This document shows, piece after piece, positions 53,504 to 62,789 of a DNA stretch of 64,000 nt. The translations under genes were made by a program, and so were the position numbers. Numbering within the stretch: position 1 is the stretch's first letter; every line of letters begins with the position of its first letter. Origin of the DNA: Pseudomonadota bacterium (GTDB taxonomy: Bacteria; Pseudomonadota; Alphaproteobacteria; Rhodobacterales; Rhodobacteraceae); contig JAIUPD010000003.1 of NCBI GenBank assembly GCA_020161615.1, forward strand, positions 434,001-498,000. Direction: 5' to 3'. The notes under the pieces were generated by a model. It did no database searches, had not been told where the DNA came from, and worked only from the letters and a program-made list of their open reading frames with translations.

Positions 53504-54313
53504 ATGAGCGCGCCCCTGTCCTTGCCTGCCCGGCTTTTCCGCCGCCCCAAAAGGGTGAACATCGTCCGTCTACAGGGCATGATCGCCGCCGGCGGCCGCG
53601 GGCGCCTGTCGGACGAGGCGGTGGCGCCGCTGCTGGAACGCGCCTTCCGCGCCGGCAAGCCGCTGGCGGTGGGTCTGCTGATCAACTCACCCGGCGGCTC
53701 GCCGGTGCAATCGGCGCTGATCGGCGCCCGCATCCGGCGGCTGGCGGAAGAGACGGAGACCCCGGTCCATGCCTTTGTCGAGGATGCCGCGGCCTCGGGC
53801 GGCTATTGGATCGCCTCGGCCGCCGACACGATCCATTGCGACGCGGCCTCGATCCTGGGCTCGATCGGCGTGATTTCCTCGGGCTTCGGCCTGCAGGAGG
53901 CGATCGGCAAGCTGGGGATCGAGCGGCGGGTGCACACGGCCGGACGCTCGAAAAGCCAGCTCGATCCGTTCCGGCCGGAAAACCCCGAGGATGTGGCGCG
54001 GCTCGATGCGCTTCTGGAAGAGCTGCACGGGGTCTTCACCGAGCAGGTGCGCAGCAGGCGCGGCAACAGGCTCAGCACCGAAACGGACCTCTTCGACGGC
54101 CGCTACTGGCTGGGGCGCGAGGCGGTGCGGCTGGGCCTTGCCGACGGGATCGGCCACGCCGTGCCCGTGCTGAAAGAGCGCTACGGCGACAAGATCCGGT
54201 TCCGCGTCTTCGGCCCCCGCCGCAGGCTGCTGTCGCGCTTCGGCCTCAGCCTGGCGCAGGACGCGCTGGCCGGGGTCGAGGAAGCCGCGCTCTGGTCGCG
54301 GCTGGGCCTCTGA
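53504..54313 (+). CDS. S49 family (SppA-like) serine peptidase
   Basis: A 269-residue single-domain S49 protease. LLINSPGGSP forms the oxyanion loop, DAAASGGYWIASAA holds the nucleophilic Ser, and the Lys of the Ser-Lys dyad fits the GRSKSQLDPF segment. There is no obvious transmembrane signal anchor, unlike SppA, so it may be a cytoplasmic or peripherally bound clearing protease for leftover signal peptides. It overlaps the next gene by one base. Confidence 0.88.
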   Translation: MSAPLSLPARLFRRPKRVNIVRLQGMIAAGGRGRLSDEAVAPLLERAFRAGKPLAVGLLINSPGGSPVQSALIGARIRRLAEETETPVHAFVEDAAASGGYWIASAADTIHCDAASILGSIGVISSGFGLQEAIGKLGIERRVHTAGRSKSQLDPFRPENPEDVARLDALLEELHGVFTEQVRSRRGNRLSTETDLFDGRYWLGREAVRLGLADGIGHAVPVLKERYGDKIRFRVFGPRRRLLSRFGLSLAQDALAGVEEAALWSRLGL

Positions 54314-54516
54314 TGCTGCTGCGCGTCGTCATCCTTTTCCTGATCTTCATCGTCGTCATGGCGATGATCCAGAAGGCCCTGCGCCCGGGCCGCCGCATCG
54401 GCGGCGCCGGCCCCATGGCCACGCTGGACAGATTGCGCTGCCCGACCTGCAAGCGCGTGAACCTCTCCCAGGAACCGGCGCCCTGCGCGCGCCCCGATTG
54501 CCGGTACAAGACATGA
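54313..54516 (+). CDS. 67-aa membrane-anchored zinc-ribbon peptide
   Basis: A 67-residue protein: an N-terminal membrane helix (VVILFLIFIVVMAMI), a basic linker (LRPGRR) and a C-terminal CPTC with two further Cys (PCARPDCR), a minimal zinc-ribbon-like knuckle. It starts on the last base of the S49 peptidase stop and overlaps the antiporter start by four bases (ATGA), so it is translated as part of that operon. It is too short for confident family assignment; it may assist the membrane peptidase. Confidence 0.7.
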   Translation: MLLRVVILFLIFIVVMAMIQKALRPGRRIGGAGPMATLDRLRCPTCKRVNLSQEPAPCARPDCRYKT

Positions 54517-55445
54517 TGATCGATCTTCTGATGGTGGCCGGCGGCCTTGTGCTGCTGGTGCTGGCTGGCGATGCGCTGGTCAAGGGCGCGGTGAACCTGA
54601 GCCTCAGGCTGGGGGTGCCGGCGCTGATCGTCGGCCTGACGGTGGTAGCCTTCGGCACCTCGGCGCCGGAACTGCTGGTCTCGGTCGAGGCGGTGATCAA
54701 CGATGCCCCGGCGCTGGCCCTGGGCAATGTCATCGGCTCGAACATCGCCAATATCCTTCTGGTGCTGGGCATTCCCGCGCTGATCTCGGTGGTGCCGGTC
54801 TCACGCGAATTGACGCATGATTTCCTGGTCATGATGGGGGCCTCGGTCCTGTTCATCGCGCTGGCCTGGGTCGGTCCCTTCGGCTGGATGCACGGGCTGG
54901 CGCTGCTGGCGGGGCTGGGGGCGATGCTGTGGAACAGCTACAGCCGTGCCCAGGCCCACCGGGCCAGCACCGAGCTGGATCTGGAGGGCGCCGATGCCAG
55001 CATCTCGGGCCTGAAGATCGCGCTTTATCTGGTGGGCGGTCTGATCGGCCTGCCGGTCGGCGCGAACCTGCTGGTCAACGGCGCCACCTCCATCGCCACG
55101 GCGCTGGGGGTCAGCGAGGCGGTGATCGGCCTGACGCTGGTCGCTGTCGGCACGTCGCTGCCTGAACTCGCCACCACCATCGCCGCCGCGATCCGCAAGG
55201 AGGCGGGCGTGGCCATGGGCAATGTCATCGGCTCCAACATCTTCAACCTGCTGGGGATCATCGGCATCGCCTCGCTGGTCGGGCCGATCCCGGTCCCCGA
55301 ACAGATGCTGCGCGTCGACCTCTGGGTCATGCTGGCCGTCTCGGCGCTGCTGGGCATCTTCGTGCTGACCGGCCGCAGCATCGGCAAGCTTGCGGGCGTC
55401 GGATTGATCGCGCTCTATGGCGGCTATCTGGTTTCCCTTTTCTGA
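54513..55445 (+). CDS. Calcium/sodium antiporter (YrbG/NCX family)
   Basis: A 310-residue membrane protein with about ten helices in two inverted halves. Each half holds a GNVIGSN motif (GNVIGSNIANI and GNVIGSNIFNLL) and an ion-binding SxPE motif (GTSAPELLVS and GTSLPELATT), the hallmark of sodium/calcium exchangers. ATG 54513 within ATGA is the coupled start. It is followed eight bases later by the reductase gene. Confidence 0.93.
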   Translation: MMIDLLMVAGGLVLLVLAGDALVKGAVNLSLRLGVPALIVGLTVVAFGTSAPELLVSVEAVINDAPALALGNVIGSNIANILLVLGIPALISVVPVSRELTHDFLVMMGASVLFIALAWVGPFGWMHGLALLAGLGAMLWNSYSRAQAHRASTELDLEGADASISGLKIALYLVGGLIGLPVGANLLVNGATSIATALGVSEAVIGLTLVAVGTSLPELATTIAAAIRKEAGVAMGNVIGSNIFNLLGIIGIASLVGPIPVPEQMLRVDLWVMLAVSALLGIFVLTGRSIGKLAGVGLIALYGGYLVSLF

Positions 55446-55452
55446 GGCGGAC

Positions 55453-56235
55453 ATGGCGGGCAAGGCACTTATCACCGGCGCGGGGCATCGGCTGGGCGCG
55501 GCCATGGCACGGGAACTGGCCGGGCGCGGCTGGGACGTGGCGCTGCATTACGCCAGTTCGCGCGAGGGGGCCGAGACGGTGGCGGCCGAATGCCGGGTGC
55601 TGGGCGCCACGGCCGTGACCCTGCAAGCGGATCTGCTGGACGAGGGCGCGACGCAAGCCCTGCTGCCCGCCGCCGCCGAGGCTCTGGGCGGGCCGCTGAC
55701 CCTGCTGATCAACAACGCCTCGATCTTCGAATACGACACGCTCGGCACCGCCACCCGGCGCGGCTGGGACCGGCATATGGAATCGAACCTGCGCGCGCCC
55801 TTCGTCCTGACCCAGGCCTTCGCCGTCCAGGCACCCGAAGCGGCGACGGATGCGCGGGGCGAGCCGGTGGCGACCGGTCTTGTGATCAACATGATCGACC
55901 AGCGGGTGTTGAAACCGACGCCCGAATTCATGACCTATACACTGGCCAAGATGGGCCTATGGGCGCTGACCCGGACCTCGGCCCAGGCCCTCGCCCCCGC
56001 CATCCGCGTCAATGCCATCGGCCCGGGCCCCACCCTGAAAGGCGCTCGCCAAACCGAGGCGCATTTCACGCGCCAGCGCGCCAATACCGTACTGGGCCGG
56101 GGCTCGGACCCCGAGGATATCACCGCCGCGCTGGCCTATCTTCTGGACGCCAAGGCCGTCACCGGGCAGCTGATCTGCGTCGACGGCGGCCAGCATCTGG
56201 GCTGGCGGACGCCCGACATCATCGGGGTGGAATAA
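55453..56235 (+). CDS. SDR reductase, pteridine-reductase (PTR1/FolM)-like
   Basis: A 260-residue short-chain dehydrogenase. The cofactor loop reads TGAGHRLGAAM, with the Arg two residues before the last Gly (TGxxxRxG), characteristic of pteridine reductases and FolM. The catalytic Ser of ordinary SDRs is replaced by Asp in NMIDQR, followed by YTLAK, and NAIGPGPTL resembles the PTR1 segment. It may reduce dihydrobiopterin, dihydromonapterin or dihydrofolate. ATG 55453 has a GAGG-containing site. Last gene of the S49-peptidase/antiporter run. Confidence 0.8.
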   Translation: MAGKALITGAGHRLGAAMARELAGRGWDVALHYASSREGAETVAAECRVLGATAVTLQADLLDEGATQALLPAAAEALGGPLTLLINNASIFEYDTLGTATRRGWDRHMESNLRAPFVLTQAFAVQAPEAATDARGEPVATGLVINMIDQRVLKPTPEFMTYTLAKMGLWALTRTSAQALAPAIRVNAIGPGPTLKGARQTEAHFTRQRANTVLGRGSDPEDITAALAYLLDAKAVTGQLICVDGGQHLGWRTPDIIGVE

Positions 56236-56535
56236 CCCCCCGCGGGCAGACCCCGCGTCACCTTGTCCACCGCAAATCTTACTGTCACATTCTCGTTAAG
56301 AAATCCCTAGAGATTTCAGGACCTTGCATCCGCTTCATATTTTTATCAAGCCATTTCAATGCCTTGAGAAATCGCCTATAAATTAGGCAGTTCACGGAAT
56401 CGGGCCGGAAACAAGGATTTTTCACCGATCACGGCCTGGCCTCCACAGGCTTATCCACAGATTCCGTGGAAACCTTTGCCCTTGAACTCAGGGGCGCTAG
56501 AGTGCAACGAGCGAGCAGAATCACCAGACCGACCC
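56236..56535. other. AT-rich gene-free stretch with a perfect DnaA box
   Basis: About 300 bases, clearly poorer in GC than the rest of the window. TTATCCACA, a perfect DnaA-box match, is at 56451-56459. CACGGAATC (near 56394) and GATTCCGTG (56460-56468) form an inverted pair around it. No small gene is apparent. It is the 5' region of uvrC, so a DnaA-responsive promoter is possible. Confidence 0.55.
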
Positions 56536-58386
56536 ATGACCGAGACCCCTGAACTGACCGGTCACGCGCTGATCGCCAGCTATGTCCGCACCCTCGACGG
56601 CTCGCCCGGTGTCTACCGGATGCTGGATGCCGAGGCGCGGGTGCTTTACGTCGGCAAGGCCCGCAATCTGAAGGCGCGGGTGTCGAATTATGCGCGCCCC
56701 TCGGGGCATTCGGGCCGCATCGCCCGGATGATCCACGAGACGCGCTCGATGATGTTCCTGACCACGCGCACCGAGACCGAGGCGCTGCTTCTGGAACAGA
56801 ACCTGATCAAGCAGTTGAAACCCGTCTACAACGTGCTGCTCAGGGACGACAAAAGTTTCCCCAACATCCTGATCGCCAAGGATCATCCCTTTCCGCAGAT
56901 CCGCAAGCACCGCGGCAAGCGGACCGGGCGGGGCAGCTATTTCGGCCCTTTCGCCAGCGCGGGCGCCGTGAACCGGACGCTGAACCAGTTGCAGAAGGTG
57001 TTCCTGCTGCGCTCTTGCGCCGATTCCTCGTTCAACAATCGCACCCGGCCCTGCCTGCTCTACCAGATCAAGCGTTGTTCGGGCCCCTGCGTCGACCTGA
57101 TCTCGCCCGAGGATTACCAGACGCTCGTTTCGGATGCCGAGCGGTTCCTCTCGGGCAAGACCTCGCATATCCAGGCCGACCTGGCACAGCAGATGCAGGA
57201 GGCCTCCGAGGCCATGGAATTCGAACGCGCGGCCGCGCTGCGCGACCGGATCCGCGCGCTGACCGCCGTGCAGCAGGGCCAAGGGATCAACCCCCGGGGC
57301 GTCGAGGAAGCGGATGTCATCGCGCTGCATCTGGAGAAGGGGCAGGCCTGCGTGCAGGTCTTCTTCATCCGTGCGAACCAGTCCTGGGGCAACAAGGATT
57401 TCTATCCCCGCACCGGCTCGGGTGCCGAGGAGGGCGAGATCCTGGAAGCCTTCCTCGCGCAATTCTACGACGACAAGCCGCCGCCCCGGCAGATCCTGCT
57501 GTCTCATCCCATCGACAACGAGGATCTGATCCACGAACTCCTCAGCGCCCGCGCCGGCCGCAATGTCGAATTGCGCGTGCCGCAGCGGGGCGAGAAGGCC
57601 GAACTGGTTGAAAACGCGGCCCGCAACGCCCGGGAATCGCTGGGCCGCAAGATGTCGGAAAGCGCCGCGCAATCGCGGCTGCTGGAGGGGCTGGCCGAGG
57701 CTTTCGATCTGGACGAAGCCCCGAAACGCATCGAGATCTACGACAACTCGCATATTCAGGGCGCCCATGCCGTCGGCGCCATGGTGGTCGCGGGGCCCGA
57801 GGGCTGGCTCAAGAACCAGTACCGCAAGTTCACCATCAAGACCGCGCCGGGCGACGATTTCGGCATGATGAAAGAGGTGCTGACCCGGCGGTTCGAGCGC
57901 CTGCTGAAGGAAGATCCCGGCCGCGTGACCGAGGCCTGGCCGGACCTGCTGCTGATCGACGGCGGCGCCGGACAGATCAGTGCCGTGGCCGAGGTTCTGG
58001 CGGAACTGGGCGTCGACGATGTGCCCTTTGTCGGCGTTGCCAAGGGCGTCGACCGCGATCTGGGGCGCGAGGAATTCCACCGCCCCGGCGCCCGGCCCTT
58101 CGCGCTGCGCCATAACGACCCGGTGCTCTATTTCATCCAGCGCCTGCGGGACGAGGCCCACCGTTTCGCCATCGGCACCCACCGCGCGGCGCGCGCCAAG
58201 GCCACGACCAGCACGCCGCTGGACGAGGTTCCGGGCATCGGCGCTGCCCGCAAACGCGCGCTCTTGCAGCATTTCGGCTCGGCCAAGGCGGTGACGCGGG
58301 CGGGGCTGGCCGATCTGATGGCGGTGCCCGGGATCAGCCAGGCCATGGCCGAAACTGTCTACAATTTCTTCCATACCGGCAGTTGA
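56536..58386 (+). CDS. uvrC: Excinuclease ABC subunit C
   Basis: A 616-residue nucleotide-excision-repair nuclease. The N-terminal GIY-YIG domain ([20 protein letters not shown]) makes the 3' cut, a UVR motif ([14 protein letters not shown]) contacts UvrB, the RNase H-like region ([19 protein letters not shown]) makes the 5' cut, and a helix-hairpin-helix ([17 protein letters not shown]) closes the protein. ATG 56536 gives the family N-terminus. The gene is preceded by the AT-rich DnaA-box region and followed by an Aer-like PAS gene. Confidence 0.97.
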   Translation: MTETPELTGHALIASYVRTLDGSPGVYRMLDAEARVLYVGKARNLKARVSNYARPSGHSGRIARMIHETRSMMFLTTRTETEALLLEQNLIKQLKPVYNVLLRDDKSFPNILIAKDHPFPQIRKHRGKRTGRGSYFGPFASAGAVNRTLNQLQKVFLLRSCADSSFNNRTRPCLLYQIKRCSGPCVDLISPEDYQTLVSDAERFLSGKTSHIQADLAQQMQEASEAMEFERAAALRDRIRALTAVQQGQGINPRGVEEADVIALHLEKGQACVQVFFIRANQSWGNKDFYPRTGSGAEEGEILEAFLAQFYDDKPPPRQILLSHPIDNEDLIHELLSARAGRNVELRVPQRGEKAELVENAARNARESLGRKMSESAAQSRLLEGLAEAFDLDEAPKRIEIYDNSHIQGAHAVGAMVVAGPEGWLKNQYRKFTIKTAPGDDFGMMKEVLTRRFERLLKEDPGRVTEAWPDLLLIDGGAGQISAVAEVLAELGVDDVPFVGVAKGVDRDLGREEFHRPGARPFALRHNDPVLYFIQRLRDEAHRFAIGTHRAARAKATTSTPLDEVPGIGAARKRALLQHFGSAKAVTRAGLADLMAVPGISQAMAETVYNFFHTGS

Positions 58387-58461
58387 TACGGCGCTGCGGG
58401 TAACCTTGCGGAAAGACTCCGGCGACATTCTGGCGGCTCACCCAGCCCCGGATTCGCGATC

Positions 58462-59832
58462 ATGATGCAGGCCACGCCGACCCCCAGCCACGCCGGTGCC
58501 CCGAAGGATACCGGACAGGAAGTCCCGTTCGAAATGGGCGAACTGGTCTATTCCCGGACCGATGAACGCGGCGTGATCCTCGCCGCGAACGATGTGTTCG
58601 AGCGTTTGGGCGGTTTTGCCTACAGCGAAATGATCGGTGCCCCACACAAGATCGTCCGCCATCCCGACATGCCGAAGGCCTTCTTCCACATCTTCTGGCA
58701 ATATCTGAAGGCGGGCGAGCCGGCGGTGGGCTATGTCAAGAACCGCTCGAAGGACGGGCGCCATTACTGGGTCCTGGCCGCCGCCATCCCCTATGACGGC
58801 GGTTATTTCTCGGTGCGGATGCGGCCGTCCTCGGCCATTTTCCACACGATTCGCGCCGAATACGCCCGCCTGCGCCGCCGGGAGGAGACGGAGAAGCTTT
58901 CGGCCGAGGCCTCGGCCGAGATCCTGCTCTCCCGGCTGAAGGAGCTGGGCTATCATTCCTATCCCGAATTCATGAGCCAGGCGCTGCACCAGGAATCGCT
59001 GGCGCGCGACGCGGCGCTGGGCAAGCCGCCGGACAAGGTGGCGACGCATCTGTCGGGCCTGGTGACGGCCCTGAACGACGCGCTGAAGGAACAAACACGG
59101 CTGGTAAGCCTCTTCGACAGTCTGAAGCTGCTGCCGGTCAACATGCGCCTGATCGCCGCCCGTCTGGAACCGCAGGGCGGTCCGATCAGCCAGATCTCGA
59201 TGAACTACAAGACCTCTTTCGACAATATCTCGGAAAAGCTGTCGAAATTCGTCACTGGCGAAGGGAATATCTGCGGCCAGATGGACATCGCCGTGCGCCG
59301 CAGCCTGATCCTGAGCAATTGCGCCCGGCTGCACCTGGAAATGGCCCGCCATATCCGCAAGCCCGACCGCACCCCGCCCGAGGTCGAGCGGCGCGAGGAA
59401 TACCAGATCGTCGAGACTCTCGGCCAGAGCAGCCATGCAAGGGTGCAGATCTCGCTGAACGAGGCACTGCGGCTGGCGGCGGCGCTGATCGCCTCGGCCT
59501 TCGAGATCCGGCGCCTCGTGCTGGGGCTGGACACGATCCGCATCCTGGGCCGGGTCGAAAGCCGCCGCGACCATGTGTCCGAAGTGGCCTGTTCGGCGAC
59601 GCTGGACCAGATCGACGCTGTCCAGGCCGAGATTTCCGAAAGCCTGCAGAGCCTGTCGAATCTGGCGGTGGCCATCCAGACGGGCCTGTCGCTGATCAAT
59701 GTCTCCCGCCGCCCCGAGGGCGAAACGACCGCGCAACCCGGCCCCCCGACAGCCGGCGCCCCCCGTGCCGCCCGCGCGGCATCCCCGCCCCCGCAAGCCG
59801 CCCCGCCAACCCGCCGGGTCGCCGCGGAATAG
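58462..59832 (+). CDS. Aer-like PAS-domain protein without chemotaxis transmitter
   Basis: A 456-residue soluble protein. Residues 20-125 form a PAS domain very close to the FAD-binding PAS of the aerotaxis receptor Aer: IVRHPDMPKAFF, GYVKNRSKDGRHYWV and a following strand. The rest (residues 130-420) is helical with coiled-coil stretches, but no transmembrane segment and no methyl-accepting hairpin consensus is visible. The C-terminal 35 residues are Pro/Ala-rich. It may be a redox sensor that signals to a partner other than CheA. Two adjacent ATG codons (58462, 58465) are possible starts. Known only as a family pattern; function not established. Confidence 0.8.
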   Translation: MMQATPTPSHAGAPKDTGQEVPFEMGELVYSRTDERGVILAANDVFERLGGFAYSEMIGAPHKIVRHPDMPKAFFHIFWQYLKAGEPAVGYVKNRSKDGRHYWVLAAAIPYDGGYFSVRMRPSSAIFHTIRAEYARLRRREETEKLSAEASAEILLSRLKELGYHSYPEFMSQALHQESLARDAALGKPPDKVATHLSGLVTALNDALKEQTRLVSLFDSLKLLPVNMRLIAARLEPQGGPISQISMNYKTSFDNISEKLSKFVTGEGNICGQMDIAVRRSLILSNCARLHLEMARHIRKPDRTPPEVERREEYQIVETLGQSSHARVQISLNEALRLAAALIASAFEIRRLVLGLDTIRILGRVESRRDHVSEVACSATLDQIDAVQAEISESLQSLSNLAVAIQTGLSLINVSRRPEGETTAQPGPPTAGAPRAARAASPPPQAAPPTRRVAAE

Positions 59833-60296
59833 CCGGCCGACGGGCGCCGGCCCGACCGGGACCGGGGTCCCGGCGCGCGGCGCGCCGGATGGCCACCCGT
59901 GCCCGGAAGCGATGAGGGCGGCGCCAGCGCAGTGCGGGGCTGCCTGCCCCGTCCGGTCGGCGGCGGGGCGCACCGGGTCTTGCCCCTGCGCGCCGTCATG
60001 GCCCTCCAGCGGGACCTTGGTCCGGCTATGCTCGGCGCGGGGCCAAGGACGGTCCGCCGACTGACGGGAACCGGAACGGGGCGCTGCCGCGCGACACCCG
60101 CCCCGCCCGGAACGGCGATGAGACCGGCGAAGACCCAGCCCCAGCGCGGCGGCCGTCCCGCGCACCCCACGCCGCGCCATGCCCCCGGCCGCTCCCCTTC
60201 CCGGCCTTAGGCCTCACCCTGCGTCGCGCCGCCCAGTGCGAGGCTCGCCGGAACTGGCCTCTTTTCCCCGCGCGGCGCTTGGGCTACGAACAGGCC
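59833..60296. other. Gene-free GC-rich stretch before pgsA
   Basis: About 464 bases. CCGGGACC-GG-GGTCCCGG at 59856-59873 is a perfect 8-bp inverted repeat placed 24 bases after the PAS gene stop and may be a terminator, although no T-run follows. The open frames elsewhere in this region have random-looking composition and lack ribosome sites, so I see no gene. Confidence 0.55.
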
Positions 60297-60965
60297 ATGC
60301 GCTGGACCATACCCAACACGCTGACCTTCCTGCGTCTGATCGCCGCCCCCGGGGTCGCGATCATGTTCCTCTATTTCGCCCGCCCCTGGGCGGACTGGTT
60401 CGCGCTGGTCCTGTTCCTCGTGGCCGCGATCACCGATTATTTCGACGGCTATCTGGCGCGGCTGTGGCGGCAGGAAAGCCGCATGGGTGCCATGCTGGAC
60501 CCGATCGCCGACAAGGCAATGGTGGTCATCGCGCTGCTGGTACTGACCGGCTATTCCGGCATGGACCCCTATCTGATCCTGCCCGCCACGGTGATCCTGT
60601 TCCGCGAGGTCTTCGTCTCGGGGCTTCGCGAATATCTGGGCAATACCTCGCGCCTGCTGGCCGTCACCAAGCTGGCGAAATGGAAGACCACGGCGCAGAT
60701 GGTGGCGATCTCGACGCTCTTTGCCGCGCTCGGACTCGAATATGTCCGCGAACAGGCGCTGGCCCGCAACCGCCAGATCATCACCCAGATGAGCGATGCC
60801 GGAATCGATTCCGACCTCAATGTGCTCTCGATCGCCAATCTGGGCGGCGAGGCCGTCTGGAACATCGGCCTGGTGCTGATCTGGATCGCCGCGGCGCTGA
60901 CCGCGATCACCGGCTGGGACTATCTGCGCAAGGCCCTGCCCTTCCTCAAGGACAGTGGCGAATGA
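60297..60965 (+). CDS. pgsA: CDP-diacylglycerol-glycerol-3-phosphate 3-phosphatidyltransferase
   Basis: A 222-residue inner-membrane enzyme of phosphatidylglycerol synthesis. The CDP-alcohol phosphatidyltransferase motif appears as DYFDGYLAR followed by GAMLDPIADK, and several membrane helices surround it. The start ATG 60297 (MRWTIPNTLTFLRL) is the usual N-terminus; the open frame starts 18 bases earlier. It overlaps moaD by four bases (ATGA), a linkage of membrane lipid and molybdopterin genes common in alphaproteobacteria. Confidence 0.95.
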   Translation: MRWTIPNTLTFLRLIAAPGVAIMFLYFARPWADWFALVLFLVAAITDYFDGYLARLWRQESRMGAMLDPIADKAMVVIALLVLTGYSGMDPYLILPATVILFREVFVSGLREYLGNTSRLLAVTKLAKWKTTAQMVAISTLFAALGLEYVREQALARNRQIITQMSDAGIDSDLNVLSIANLGGEAVWNIGLVLIWIAAALTAITGWDYLRKALPFLKDSGE

Positions 60966-61213
60966 GCGTGACCATCCTCTATTTTGCCTGGCTGCGCGAA
61001 CGCATCGGCCTGCCGCGCGAGACGGTCGAGACCCGGGCCGCCACCGTGGCCGGCCTGGTCGAGGAACTGCGCGCCCGGGAGGAGCGCTATGCGCTGGCCT
61101 TCGCCGACCTCAAGGCGGTGCGGGTGGCGCTGGATCAGGAATTGTCGGATTTCGACGCGCCCCTGGCCGGCGTGCGCGAGATCGCCTTCTTCCCGCCGAT
61201 GACCGGGGGCTGA
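60962..61213 (+). CDS. moaD: Molybdopterin synthase sulfur carrier subunit
   Basis: An 83-residue ubiquitin-fold protein ending in the obligatory diglycine (PMTGG), which carries the thiocarboxylate sulfur for molybdopterin synthesis. VTILYFAWLRERIG and EIAFFPPMTGG are typical. The ATG lies within the four-base overlap with pgsA, and moaE starts three bases after the stop. Confidence 0.95.
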   Translation: MSVTILYFAWLRERIGLPRETVETRAATVAGLVEELRAREERYALAFADLKAVRVALDQELSDFDAPLAGVREIAFFPPMTGG

Positions 61214-61216
61214 GCC

Positions 61217-61657
61217 ATGACGGTCCGGGTCCAGGCCGAACCCTTCGACTATGGCGCGGAATGCAACGCCTTCGCGGCCGCTTGCGGCGGGGCCGGGGCG
61301 GTGGTGACCTTCTGCGGGCTGGTGCGCGACGAGGACGGGCGCCTGAGCGGCATGGAGATCGAGCATTACCCAGGCATGACCGAGCGCGCGCTGGCCGGGA
61401 TCGAGGCCGAGGCCCGGGCCCGCTGGTCGCTGACCGAGGCGCTGATCCTGCACCGCCACGGGCCGATGGCGCCGGGCGAGGCGATCATGATGGTCGCCAC
61501 GGCCTCGCGCCACCGGGGCGACGCCTTCGCCGCCGCGGAATTCCTGATGGATTACCTGAAATCCCGCGCGCCCTTCTGGAAAAAGGAATTCGGCACCGAC
61601 GGCGAGGCTTGGGTAGCGGCCCGGGACGAGGACGAGGACCAGCTCAAACGCTGGTGA
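61217..61657 (+). CDS. moaE: Molybdopterin synthase catalytic subunit
   Basis: A 146-residue large subunit of molybdopterin synthase, inserting two sulfurs into precursor Z. GAVVTFCGLVRD, the GMEIEHYPGMTE segment, the HRHG motif and ASRHRGDAFAAAEFLMDYLKSRAPFWKKE, which holds the active-site lysine, are all present. Forms one unit with pgsA-moaD. The stop lies inside a small hairpin (GTGAGT-AACC-ACTCAC, 61654-61669); it is convergent with the next gene. Confidence 0.96.
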   Translation: MTVRVQAEPFDYGAECNAFAAACGGAGAVVTFCGLVRDEDGRLSGMEIEHYPGMTERALAGIEAEARARWSLTEALILHRHGPMAPGEAIMMVATASRHRGDAFAAAEFLMDYLKSRAPFWKKEFGTDGEAWVAARDEDEDQLKRW

Positions 61658-61685
61658 GTAACCACTCACACACCGTCGCCCTGCC

Positions 61686-62315
61686 CTATTTGTTGCTCTG
61701 CGCGTTGGCGGGGGCGGCGCCGAACACCACCGGTAGCGAAAATTCGGCCGTCTGGCCGCTGGCCCGGTCCACGACATGCGTTCGCAGCGTGAAGGGCCCC
61801 TCGGCACCAGTCACCCGATAGGTCAGATGGAAGAAGCCATCGACGGGTTGGCTGAAACTGTCCAGCTGTACCTCGCCCATCGGGATCATGGCGTCGGTCA
61901 TCTGCCGCCCCTCGGGGCTGTCGAGCGTGAAGGACACATCGAACAGCAGCCGGTTGGCGCCATTGGCGAGCGGCGTCATCGAGAAGCCGTAGACCTCGAC
62001 ATAGGCATAGACGGGCTCGCCCAGAGCATAGACATTGGTCGGGCGCGGCTCGAACATGCCATAGCCCTCGGCCGGCAGCAGGGTCAGGCGCGGATTGGTC
62101 ACGCCGAAACCCGCTTCGCCCGTGACATGACGCAGGAAAAGGCGGGCGGCGGCGACGGCCTCGGGCCCGCGGCCGGTGGCTAGAAGCTGCTCGATGGCGG
62201 CGGCGGCCTCGGTCAGGTCCTGGGCGGGGGCGATCCCCGGCAGGGCCATCACCGCCGCGAGCGCAAGCGCCGGAAGGGTCCGAAGCCGGACCCGGGACCG
62301 GGATCGGTTGCTCAT
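61686..62315 (-). CDS. Exported protein of unknown function
   Basis: A 209-residue protein with an Arg-rich N-terminus and signal peptide (LPALALAAVMALPGIAPAQ), a short helix (TEAAAAIEQLLATGRGPEA) and a beta-rich remainder (EPVYAYVEVYGFSMT, FHLTYRVTGAEGPFTLRTHV). I do not recognise the family. The ATG at 62315 is used; the longer open frame upstream has no coding character. It is followed upstream on the same strand by a coiled-coil membrane protein and an OmpA-family gene, which suggests an envelope role. Confidence 0.7.
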   Translation of the reverse strand: MSNRSRSRVRLRTLPALALAAVMALPGIAPAQDLTEAAAAIEQLLATGRGPEAVAAARLFLRHVTGEAGFGVTNPRLTLLPAEGYGMFEPRPTNVYALGEPVYAYVEVYGFSMTPLANGANRLLFDVSFTLDSPEGRQMTDAMIPMGEVQLDSFSQPVDGFFHLTYRVTGAEGPFTLRTHVVDRASGQTAEFSLPVVFGAAPANAQSNK

Positions 62316-62442
62316 CGTGAAGTCCTGTGCGGCGTGAACATGGGCCCTACTCTGCCCGGGGCCGCGACACCGGGCAAGTCCCGCTCTCGCCCTTTTGTAG
62401 CGACCGAATGGCGGCAGCACCGGCGTTGCCCTGAAGCCCCGG

Positions 62443-62766
62443 TCAGTTGCCGCGCGCCTCGAGCTGGTGGCGCAGCATGTCCGATTCATGGCGCGCGTTG
62501 CGCAGCCCTTCCATCGCCGCGCGCAGCTCGGCCTGAAGCTGTGCCATCTCGCGGCCGACTTCCTCGTCGCGCTGGTGGATATAGGCGATGGCCTGGTCGC
62601 GCGTCTCCTCGGCCTCGTGCAGCGATTGCGCCATGCGCTCCAGCTCGCCCAGATCGGCCTGGGTGACGCGGGTGAAGCGGTGGATCAGCCAGTTCACGAA
62701 CCATCCCAGCGCGAAAGCCGCGGTCAGAACGATCACGGTCACGATGACGAATTCGGTTCGGTTCAT
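62443..62766 (-). CDS. Single-pass membrane protein with coiled coil
   Basis: A 107-residue protein: an N-terminal membrane helix (FVIVTVIVLTAAFALGWFV), then a long amphipathic coiled-coil-like helix rich in Glu/Arg/Gln (ELERMAQSLHEAEETRDQ to the end). It could be a bitopic scaffold or cell-division/envelope accessory protein. ATG 62766 is 24 bases after the OmpA-family stop, so the two are likely cotranscribed. No known family recognised. Confidence 0.75.
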   Translation of the reverse strand: MNRTEFVIVTVIVLTAAFALGWFVNWLIHRFTRVTQADLGELERMAQSLHEAEETRDQAIAYIHQRDEEVGREMAQLQAELRAAMEGLRNARHESDMLRHQLEARGN

Positions 62767-62789
62767 GAGGGGCGTCTCCGGGCGGCAGG

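Noticed and set aside
56451..56459. Chromosomal replication origin
   Set aside because: Only one clear DnaA box and no hemE, parAB, gidAB or similar origin neighbours; reported only as a DnaA-box region.
59833..60296. Small genes in the gap before pgsA
   Set aside because: Open frames of up to about 100 codons exist but lack ribosome sites and show random Arg/Pro/Gly-rich content.
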